Part shown: positions 1 through 5,388 of the stretch, in pieces
Position numbering within the stretch: the first letter of the stretch is position 1
Layout: each line of letters begins with the position of its first letter
Assembly: GCA_030066475.1 (NCBI GenBank)
Contig: JASJBO010000328.1
Coordinates: 1 to 8,182 of the forward strand
DNA from: Myxococcota bacterium
GTDB lineage: Bacteria > Myxococcota_A > UBA9160 > PR03
Length of the DNA stretch: 8,182 nt
Reading direction: 5' to 3'
The notes under the pieces: generated by a model
Database searches by the model: none
What the model saw: only the letters and a program-made list of their open reading frames with translations
What the model was told of the DNA's origin: nothing
Made by a program: the position numbers and the translations under genes

Positions 1-741
1 GCCGCCCCCCCCCCCCCCCCCCCGCGACTCCAGCTCCGAGAGCGTCACGATCTCGTAGCCGTGCTCGCGCAGCTCCGGAAGCACCCGCCGCAGCGTCTCG
101 GCGGTGCGCTCTCCCCGACCGTCCGCATCGTGGAGCACGATGATCGAACCCGGATGAACGACGCGCGTGATGTACCAGGCGTGGAGGCGACTGCTGTGGA
201 TCTGCGCATCGAAGGGATAGACGTCGCCGAGCGCCACGCGGTAGCCCCTCTGCCGCGCCAGCTCGACCATCTCGCCGTCGAAGAGGCCGGAGCCCGGTCG
301 GAACCAGCGCACGTCGCCATAGGGCTGCAGCAGCTCGTGGGTTGCATCGAGCTCCTCGGCGAGCTCGAGCGGCGAGAGCCGAATGCTCGCGCGGTCGTGG
401 AACGTATGGTTCGCCACCTCGTGGGAGCGCGCCTGGATCCGGTCCAGCAGCGCCTCGTTGCGGGCGATCCGGCTCCCGATCAGGAAGAAGGTCGCGTGGG
501 CGTCGTACTGGTCGAGCACCTCGAGGATCTCGGGCGTCTCGTCCGGATCCGGACCGTCGTCGATCGTCAGCGCGACGACGCGCTCCTCGGTGGGAAAGAA
601 GTAGGTGACCTCCGGCGCCAGGCTGGCCGCGGCGCGGGCCAGGAGCCGCGGTCCCGAGCAGGCGGCAGTCAGCAGCAGCGTGCCAAGCACGACCAGCGGG
701 GCGCAGGCCTTCCATCCGCTCGGCAGCGGAACGCGTCTCAC
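1..741 (-). CDS. Polysaccharide deacetylase (NodB homology) lipoprotein, 3' end cut by window
   Basis: Predicted metal-dependent carbohydrate esterase (CE4/NodB fold) that removes N- or O-acetyl groups from an envelope or exopolysaccharide, probably in the periplasm or outer membrane. The 247 visible residues start at GTG 741, which has GGAGG four bases upstream. Residues 8-27 are hydrophobic and end in LLLTAAC, an imperfect lipobox with Cys28. CE4 motifs appear in order: TIDDGP (Asp61/Asp62, catalytic base and metal ligand), HTFH (His112, His115, metal ligands), FRPGSG (Arg148-Pro149) and IIVLHD (His204, Asp205). The domain ends with the usual RTAETLRRVLPELREHGYEI-type helix and a VTLSEL strand. 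After Arg240 the frame enters a G-rich tract (C run on the plus strand) and stays open to the edge, so the natural stop is not seen. The start codon overlaps the stop of the decayed protease upstream (GTGA), suggesting translational coupling. The family call is firm; the substrate is unknown. Confidence 0.9.
   Translation of the reverse strand, partial: MRRVPLPSGWKACAPLVVLGTLLLTAACSGPRLLARAAASLAPEVTYFFPTEERVVALTIDDGPDPDETPEILEVLDQYDAHATFFLIGSRIARNEALLDRIQARSHEVANHTFHDRASIRLSPLELAEELDATHELLQPYGDVRWFRPGSGLFDGEMVELARQRGYRVALGDVYPFDAQIHSSRLHAWYITRVVHPGSIIVLHDADGRGERTAETLRRVLPELREHGYEIVTLSELESRGGGGGGG
5..23. repeat. 19-base C homopolymer in deacetylase 3' coding region
   Basis: An uninterrupted run of 19 C (G on the coding strand) lies just downstream of the last recognisable NodB-domain residues and would encode poly-glycine. 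Such a tract is unexpected at the end of this fold. It could be a sequencing or assembly artefact near a contig end, or a slippage-prone tract that changes the C-terminal frame. The sequence alone cannot decide. Confidence 0.85.
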
Positions 742-745
742 GGAT

Positions 746-750
746 CCTCC
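746..750 (-). promoter_or_regulatory. Ribosome binding site deciding the deacetylase GTG start
   Basis: GGAGG on the minus strand, four bases before GTG 741. It lies within the last codons of the upstream protease remnant. It supports the non-ATG start, since the nearby ATG (752-750) is in the protease frame and reaches a stop after four codons. Confidence 0.6.
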
Positions 751-773
751 ATCGTGCGGGCCTGGAGATGGTG

Positions 774-796
774 CCCGCTCGAGCGGGAATCCGCTC
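774..796. repeat. Overlapping palindromes between protease remnant and deacetylase
   Basis: A perfect 14-bp palindrome, CCCGCTCGAGCGGG (774-787), overlaps a second inverted repeat, GAGCGG-GAAT-CCGCTC (781-796), so two alternative hairpins are possible. They sit in the extra tail after the PEP-CTERM-like arginine cluster, 33 or more bases before the deacetylase start. There is no T tract, so this is not a standard terminator. It could be a processing or attenuation hairpin, or chance in GC-rich DNA. Confidence 0.4.
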
Positions 797-1427
797 CCCC
801 GCGGGCGCCGCCCTCCATCGTCCTCGCGAGGCGGCGTCGAGCGAGCACGAGGGTGAGCAGGGCGCAGGCCACGGCCGCAGCCCCGTCCGGCTCCCGCGCC
901 GTCGAGGTGATCCAGTCCTCGTAGTTCGCCACCTTGGTGTAGATGCCGGGCTCTGCGGCGACGGCACACGAGACACCGAGGCTCGGGAAAGACGAAGGGC
1001 TCCGGGAACGTGAGCGTGCCCCATCCCATCACCGTCGTCGTCTCGCCCGCGACGACCGTGGCCTGGAGCGCCGCATCCGCCACGAGGAGCCTGGGCGCCG
1101 AGGACTCGCTGCGAGACGGACCAGGGCGATGTCGCTGTCCAGATCCGTCGAGGTAGCCACGAAGTCGGGGTGGATCGCGATCTCGGCCACGTCGAAGCGG
1201 ACGCCACTCCGCCCCAGCTCCTCGAGGCCGACCAGGATCTCGAGGTTCTCCGGAAGGACGTCGCGGACGTCGTCCTCGTCGTCGGAGCAGTGAGCGGCGG
1301 TGAGGCCGCCGATGATGCGCGAGAAGCGCTCGCCGGAGGCGGGAGCGGCCAGCAGCGGGGTCGCGAGCGCTGCCGGGATCGTGCGCATGAGCACCTCCGT
1401 CCGGCGGTCCATCGAATTGGCCCTACC

Positions 1428-1446
1428 GATCCACCGGAAGTGGATC
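1428..1446. promoter_or_regulatory. Perfect 7-bp dyad in divergent intergenic region (possible operator)
   Basis: GATCCAC (1428-1434), five-base spacer CGGAA, GTGGATC (1440-1446). It lies in the 167-base gap between the divergently oriented protease remnant and the NTF2-like gene, 110 bases before the latter's start. Size and symmetry suit a dimeric repressor site, but no regulator gene is in the window. The rest of the gap shows no convincing -35/-10 pair. Confidence 0.4.
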
Positions 1447-1541
1447 TGGAAATGGGGCCTCTCCTGCTCGACCCTGCCACACACGACGGCGGACGTCGAC
1501 GCCTGTCTGGAGCGGTTCCACCCACGCGCTGGCGCGCGGGC

Positions 1542-1551
1542 GGAGGAGGAG
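1542..1551 (+). promoter_or_regulatory. Strong purine-rich ribosome binding site for NTF2-like gene
   Basis: GGAGGAGGAG ends four bases before ATG 1556; its AGGAGG core leaves a six-base spacer. It fixes the start and predicts efficient initiation. Confidence 0.75.
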
Positions 1552-1555
1552 ACCG

Positions 1556-2494
1556 ATGAGCGACCTGTCCCGCTTCCTCGACTATGCGCGCGCCTTCGAG
1601 GTCGCCTTCCTCACCGGCGACTTCGAGGTCATCGCCCCGTTCTTCGCCGACGACGCGGTGCACCTCGTGGCGAGCGGCGAGCCCTTCAGCCACGACGACC
1701 GCGGTCGCGACGCCGTCGTGGCGGGGCTCGCCCGCAGCGTCGACCACCTGGACCGCCGCTTCGACGCGCGGATCGCGGAGGTGATGGAGGGCCCGACCCC
1801 GCGCGAGGACGGCATCTGGATGCGCTGGGGGCTGCGCTTCCGCCGCGCCGGCCTCCCGGACCTGCGCGTCGCAGGCGAGCACCTCACCGCCTACGACGCG
1901 GAGGGGCACATCGCCCGCATCGACGAGAAGATCCTGGACGACGGCGACGCGCGCACGCGCGCCTACCTGGAGCAGCACGACGCCGCGCTGAAGCCGGCGG
2001 GCAGCCCGTTCGCTGCGCCCGGGGCAGACGACCTCGCCGTCGTCGAGGCCGCGACCCGGCGCACCCTGGTTCGCGCCTACGGGGCGGCGAAGAGCGCCCA
2101 GGACGTCGACGGCGCCCTCGCCGTCTGCCATCCGGACTGCACCATCGACACCGTGCCCTTCGGCCTCGAGACCCGCGACCGCGAGGACACCCGGGCGCAG
2201 CTCGGCGTCTTCTTCGCCGTCTTCCCCGACTACGCAGCGCTGACCGAGGAGATCGCGGACGGCGACGACGCGGTCGCGTGGTGGGGACGGGCGCGCATGA
2301 CCTTCGCCGGCGACTTCCTGGGCGTGAAGGCGACCGGCCGCACCGCCGAGCTGCCCGCGGCCTCGATCTTCCAGTTCCGCGACGGGCTGATCGTGCGCGA
2401 GCGCTTCCTGTTCGACCTCGCCGCCCTCTGCGAGGCGATCGACGTTCCGATCGCGACGTTCGGCGATACCCTTCGCACGCTGCGCGACGCCTGA
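1556..2494 (+). CDS. Tandem NTF2/SnoaL-like domain protein
   Basis: A 312-residue cytoplasmic protein with no signal peptide or membrane segment. Two NTF2-like (SnoaL-like polyketide cyclase/ester cyclase type) domains can be seen. Domain 1 is roughly residues 5-130, opening with YARAFEVAFLTGDFEVIAPFFADDAVHLV, split here as FEVAFLTGDF and IAPFFADDAVHLV. Domain 2 is roughly 170-292, with TLVRAYGAAKSAQDVDGALA, then HPDCTIDTVP, VFFAVFPDY, RMTFAGDFLGV and IFQFRDGLIV, the typical helix, 'F..D...' strand and C-terminal sheet. A linker with A/P-rich sequence separates them. This fold forms a cone-shaped pocket used for isomerase, cyclase, dehydratase or simple binding roles; catalytic residues cannot be assigned from sequence here. 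Its stop is 20 bases before the oxidoreductase start, with that gene's ribosome site in between, so the two are very likely one operon. The product may act on, or bind, the same small organic substrate as the Mo-enzyme (inference). Confidence 0.85.
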   Translation: MSDLSRFLDYARAFEVAFLTGDFEVIAPFFADDAVHLVASGEPFSHDDRGRDAVVAGLARSVDHLDRRFDARIAEVMEGPTPREDGIWMRWGLRFRRAGLPDLRVAGEHLTAYDAEGHIARIDEKILDDGDARTRAYLEQHDAALKPAGSPFAAPGADDLAVVEAATRRTLVRAYGAAKSAQDVDGALAVCHPDCTIDTVPFGLETRDREDTRAQLGVFFAVFPDYAALTEEIADGDDAVAWWGRARMTFAGDFLGVKATGRTAELPAASIFQFRDGLIVRERFLFDLAALCEAIDVPIATFGDTLRTLRDA

Positions 2495-2504
2495 TGCCCC
2501 GTTC

Positions 2505-2509
2505 GGAGG
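2505..2509 (+). promoter_or_regulatory. Ribosome binding site choosing ATG 2515 of the oxidoreductase
   Basis: GGAGG with a five-base spacer to ATG 2515. The in-frame ATG at 2494, which overlaps the upstream TGA, has no such site; it would add seven residues (MPRSEAP) and is the alternative start. Confidence 0.7.
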
Positions 2510-2514
2510 CCCCC

Positions 2515-4716
2515 ATGCCCGAGACGATTCGCCGGACCTGTCACCTCTGCGAGGCCTGCTGCGGCCTCGAGTTCCACGTCGAGGAGGGCAAGATCCTGGC
2601 GGTGCGTCCGGACGCCGGGGATCCGCGCTCCCGGGGCTACGCGTGCCCGAAGGGCATCGCGATCGCGGGCGTGCACGACGACCCGGACCGGGTGCGGCGC
2701 CCGCTGCGCAAGACGCCCGCAGGCGACTACGAGCCCATCTCCTGGGACGACGCCTTCGCGCTCGCGGGAGGGCGGCTGCGCGAGATCCAGCGCGCTCACG
2801 GTCGCGACTCGGTCGCGGCCTACATCGGGAACCCGGTCGTGCACGACTTCGGGGCCGCCCTGGTGCGCGCCGGCTTCATGGCCGCGCTGGGCTCGCACAA
2901 CTGCTACAGCGCCGGCTCCCAGGACACGAGCCCGCGCTTCGCCGCCAGCTGGCACCTCTACGGGAGCTCGCTCGCGACCCCGATCCCGGACCTCGAGCGC
3001 ACCGACCACCTGCTCTGCATCGGCGCGAACCCCCTGGTCTCGAACGGCAGCCTGCTGACCGCGCCCGACATGCGGCGACGCCTGCGGGCGCTGCGCGCGC
3101 GGGGCGGTCGCCTGGTGGTCGTCGACCCGCGCCGCACCGAGACCGCGCGCGAGGCCGACGAGCACGTCGCCATCCTCCCGGGCGGCGACGCCGCGTTGCT
3201 GCTCGGCATGGTGCGCGTGCTGCTCGACGAGGGCCTCGCGGAGCGCGAGGCGATCGCCGGCCAGGCGCGCGGCTTCGATCGCGTCGAGCCGACGCTCCGC
3301 GCCCTCGACCCGGACGCGCTGGCCCGGTCCGCCGGGCTCCCGTTCGAGACGATCGCGCGCCTCGCGCGTGAGTTCGTCGCGGCGCCGACGAGCGCCGCGT
3401 ACTCGCGCATCGGCGTCTGCAACAGCCGCCACGGCACCCTCGCCACCTGGGCGACGGATCTCTTGAACTTCGTGGCCGGGCGGATGGGGGTGCCCGGCGG
3501 ATCGATGTTCACGACGCCGGCCGTCGACCTCACGCGTCTCTCGCGCCTGCCGGGCTTCGACGGCCACGACCGCTTCCGCAGCCGCGTGCGCGGCCTGCCC
3601 GAGACCCTCGGCGACCTCCCGTCGGCCTGCCTCGCCGAGGAGATCGAGACGCCGGGCGAGGGCCAGGTGCGCGCGCTCGTCACCTACGCGGGCAACCCGG
3701 TGCTCTCGGTCCCCAATGGGAACCGCCTGGATGCCGCCCTCGAGCAGCTCGACTTCATGGTCTCGATCGACATCTACCTGAACGAGACGACGCGGCACGC
3801 CGACCTCGTGCTCCCGCCCGCGTGGTCGCTCACCGAGAGCCACTACGACCTGCTCTTCGCGCCGGTCGCGGTGCGGAACTTCGCCCGCTGGTCGCCGCCG
3901 GTGGTCGAGCCGCCCGAGGACTCGCGCGCCGACTGGGAGATCCTGGTCGGCCTCGCCGAGGCGCTCGGCGGCGGCATGTCGGGGACGGGTCCGCTCGACG
4001 CGCTGCTGCGCGGCCTGAGCCGCGTGGGCGTGCGCGTCACCCCCGAACACGTGCTCGACCTGCTGCTGCGCACGGGGGCCCACGGCGATCGCTTCGGCCT
4101 GCGTCGCGACGGCCTCTCCCTCGCGAAGCTCCGCGCGATGCCCCACGGCGCGGACCTCGGCCCGCTCGAGCCCGGCATCGCGCGGCGAGTGCTGCACCGG
4201 GACGGTCTCGTCCACCTCGACGCGGAGCCCTTCCTCGCGGCCCTGGACGACTGGGCGCGCGACCCCGCCGCGGGCACCCCTGAGGAGGGCGAGCTGCTGC
4301 TCGTCGGCCGGCGCGAGGTGCGGACCTGCAACTCGTGGATGCACAACGTGCCCGCGCTCGTGTCGGGCCGCGAGCGCTGCGTGCTGCTCGTCCACCCCGA
4401 CGACGCCGCGCGCGCCGGCGTCGCCGACGGCGACACGGCGCTCCTCGAGAGCCGCGTGCATCGCGGCCCGGTGCCGGTGAAGGTCTCCGACGAGATGCGC
4501 CCGGGCGTCGTGAGCCTCCCCCACGGCTGGGGCCACGGCAAGGCCGCCACCACCATGCGCACCGCGGGCAGCCGCCCCGGCGTCTCCTTCAACGACTGGA
4601 GCGACGATGCCCCGACCGAGCCCGTCGTCGGCCAGTCGATCCTGAACGGCGTGCCGGTGCGGCTCGCGGCACGGCCCGCGTCCGCGATGGAGCAGAGACC
4701 GACCTACTCCACGTAG
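2515..4716 (+). CDS. Molybdopterin-dependent oxidoreductase, DMSO reductase family
   Basis: A 733-residue Mo/W-bisPGD enzyme catalysing an unknown two-electron or oxygen-transfer reaction. Residues 5-60 form the [4Fe-4S] domain: Cys9-x2-Cys12-x3-Cys16 and Cys44 in ACPKG. The molybdopterin domain follows (about 63-480), with IGNPVVHDFG, IGANPLVSNGSLLTAP (169-184), VVVDPRRTETA and GNPVLSVPNG (393-402), plus TRHADLVLPP (426-435). The C-terminal dinucleotide-binding domain (about 593-722) begins ELLLVGRREVRTCNSWMHN and contains SLPHGWGH and GVSFNDWSDD. In the active-site loop NCYSAGSQDTSPR there is no Cys or Sec at the usual metal-ligand position; Asp137 is the best candidate ligand by position (inference), as in nitrate-reductase-like members. 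No twin-arginine signal is present, so it is cytoplasmic. No ferredoxin, flavoprotein or quinol-linked partner is adjacent, so the electron partner lies elsewhere. It is cotranscribed with the NTF2-like gene and overlaps the convergent lipoprotein by 13 bases. Family certain, substrate unknown. Confidence 0.92.
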   Translation: MPETIRRTCHLCEACCGLEFHVEEGKILAVRPDAGDPRSRGYACPKGIAIAGVHDDPDRVRRPLRKTPAGDYEPISWDDAFALAGGRLREIQRAHGRDSVAAYIGNPVVHDFGAALVRAGFMAALGSHNCYSAGSQDTSPRFAASWHLYGSSLATPIPDLERTDHLLCIGANPLVSNGSLLTAPDMRRRLRALRARGGRLVVVDPRRTETAREADEHVAILPGGDAALLLGMVRVLLDEGLAEREAIAGQARGFDRVEPTLRALDPDALARSAGLPFETIARLAREFVAAPTSAAYSRIGVCNSRHGTLATWATDLLNFVAGRMGVPGGSMFTTPAVDLTRLSRLPGFDGHDRFRSRVRGLPETLGDLPSACLAEEIETPGEGQVRALVTYAGNPVLSVPNGNRLDAALEQLDFMVSIDIYLNETTRHADLVLPPAWSLTESHYDLLFAPVAVRNFARWSPPVVEPPEDSRADWEILVGLAEALGGGMSGTGPLDALLRGLSRVGVRVTPEHVLDLLLRTGAHGDRFGLRRDGLSLAKLRAMPHGADLGPLEPGIARRVLHRDGLVHLDAEPFLAALDDWARDPAAGTPEEGELLLVGRREVRTCNSWMHNVPALVSGRERCVLLVHPDDAARAGVADGDTALLESRVHRGPVPVKVSDEMRPGVVSLPHGWGHGKAATTMRTAGSRPGVSFNDWSDDAPTEPVVGQSILNGVPVRLAARPASAMEQRPTYST

Positions 4717-5177
4717 CCGAGCGAGCGGAGCATCTCGAGCTCCTGGCTGCCGGCCTCCGGGGCGCTCCTGGCCTGCTCGATCAGGCCGCGCAGCGCCTGG
4801 TCCTCGGGGAAGCGCTGGAGGCCCAGATCCAGCACCTGGATCGCGGCGGCGCCCTGGTCGGAGGCGCGCAGCTGGTCGGCGGTGGTCGCGTACTGGGTCG
4901 CCGGAACGTCGGCCGGACGGGCCGCCGCCAGCGCCTGCAGCTGGGCCACCACGTCGTCGCCCCGCCCCGCGCGCGCCAGCGCCTCGAGCCTGACCAGCTC
5001 GAGGCCCCACTGGGTCACGTCGTCCGCGTCCAGTGCGAGTCCCGCGTCCGCCGCCGCGACCGCCTCGTCGTAGCGGGCTTCGGCCAGCGCCTGGCGGGCG
5101 TCGGCCAGGCTGTCGCGCGCCGATTCGGCGCATCCCGCCAGCAGCAGGGCGGAGAGGAGGGCGCACACGAGTCGCAT
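4704..5177 (-). CDS. TPR-like lipoprotein ending in LGYVE
   Basis: A 157-residue exported lipoprotein. ATG 5177 has GGGAG (5184-5188) six bases upstream; a GTG three bases earlier (5180) is a poorer start. The signal MRLVCALLSALLLAGC ends in a classical lipobox (LAGC, Cys16). The mature part is almost all helical and reads as about three TPR-like pairs: ALAEARYDEAVAAADAGLAL, ALARAGRGDDVVAQLQALAA and DQGAAAIQVLDLGLQRFPED. Such repeats usually mediate protein contacts, here probably at the membrane surface in the periplasm. The C-terminus, LEMLRSLGYVE, matches a short tail I recognise from bacterial sulfatase and TPR-containing envelope proteins. This fits the divergently transcribed alkaline-phosphatase-superfamily genes next door, for which it could be an accessory protein (inference). 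Its stop lies inside the 3' end of the oxidoreductase on the other strand. Confidence 0.85.
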   Translation of the reverse strand: MRLVCALLSALLLAGCAESARDSLADARQALAEARYDEAVAAADAGLALDADDVTQWGLELVRLEALARAGRGDDVVAQLQALAAARPADVPATQYATTADQLRASDQGAAAIQVLDLGLQRFPEDQALRGLIEQARSAPEAGSQELEMLRSLGYVE

Positions 5178-5183
5178 CACTGA

Positions 5184-5188
5184 CTCCC
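5184..5188 (-). promoter_or_regulatory. Ribosome binding site deciding the lipoprotein start
   Basis: GGGAG on the minus strand with six bases to ATG 5177 and only three to GTG 5180. The spacing favours the ATG. Confidence 0.55.
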
Positions 5189-5326
5189 AAATGGCTCTGG
5201 GGAAAGGGCTCTGGAGCAGGCACTCTCGGGGCGGGGCAGCCGCCGATTCAAGCGCGAGTCCGCCTCTGTCCGATCAGTCCGGGTGCTCTATTGTTACGGG
5301 TCGCTCGAAGCCAGGCCAGCCGTGCA

Positions 5327-5354
5327 CCCTGGGCCGTGCTCCCTGGGCCGGGCT
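5327..5354. repeat. Adjacent 14-base direct repeat
   Basis: CCCTGGGCCGTGCT (5327-5340) is followed at once by CCCTGGGCCGGGCT (5341-5354), 13 of 14 bases identical. It lies in the 5' untranslated stretch 35 bases before ATG 5389. It is probably a small slippage duplication; a regulatory role is unproven. Confidence 0.6.
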
Positions 5355-5388
5355 CCCCGGAACGGGCGCGAGGGAAGACGAGTCGCCC

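Larger units (their letters stand above)
738..1388 (-). pseudogene. Decayed trypsin-like (S1) serine protease with PEP-CTERM-like sorting signal
   Basis: Composite of two frames without a complete enzyme. ATG 1388 has GGAGG (1394-1398) five bases upstream and begins a short signal-like segment, MRTIPAALATPLLAAPASGE. Frame A then gives FSRIIGG immediately followed by LTAAHC (His codon 1292-1290), so the roughly 25 residues normally between these motifs are missing. It continues through AEIAIHPDF to DSDIALVRLA (Asp codon 1133-1131). Near 1101 homology moves to frame B: SAPRLLVADAALQATVVAG, then TTTVMGWGTLTF. Near 987 it returns to frame A: LGVSCAVAAEPGIYTKVANYEDWI, the usual trypsin C-terminus. 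The GDSGGP block with the catalytic Ser is absent. The end has REP, a hydrophobic stretch (AAAVACALLTLVLA) and RRR, like an exosortase/PEP-CTERM signal, but 26 further residues follow before TGA 738-740. Intact relatives would be exported proteases anchored or sorted by exosortase. Inactivation by frameshift plus deletions is the simplest reading; sequencing error could explain the shifts but hardly the missing blocks. Confidence 0.85.
5178..5388. other. Divergent intergenic region between lipoprotein and phosphohydrolase operon
   Basis: This 211-base gap must hold promoters for both directions. Its only AT-rich spot is around 5288-5297 (CTATTGTTAC), where TATTGT (5289-5294) matches four of six positions of a -10 element on the plus strand. 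I see no good -35 element, so I do not call a promoter. The segment also holds a 14-base tandem duplication (5327-5354). No stable terminator-like hairpin with a T tract is visible. Confidence 0.5.

Noticed and set aside
774..796. Rho-independent terminator at the overlapping palindromes
   Set aside because: No T tract follows on either strand, and the hairpin lies within an apparent operon.
61..924. 287-residue plus-strand open frame at the left end
   Set aside because: The minus strand here encodes an uninterrupted NodB domain with all motifs, so the plus-strand frame is a shadow.
1300..2514. Upstream extension of the oxidoreductase frame by about 400 residues
   Set aside because: This part overlaps the NTF2-like gene in another frame and is Arg/Pro-rich. 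The recognisable [4Fe-4S] domain starts right after ATG 2515, which has its own ribosome site.
2230..5223. 997-residue minus-strand open frame
   Set aside because: It is an antisense shadow of the oxidoreductase and lipoprotein regions. Its translation is Arg/Gly/Ala-rich with no domain motifs, as expected from high-GC coding DNA read on the wrong strand.
5289..5294. TATTGT as a -10 promoter element
   Set aside because: Only four of six matches and no supporting -35 hexamer at 16-18 bases; kept as a note in the intergenic entry only.
5191..5388. N-terminal extension of the first phosphohydrolase to ATG 5191
   Set aside because: The added 66 residues have no coding character or conserved motif and would bury the signal-peptide-like segment that begins at ATG 5389.
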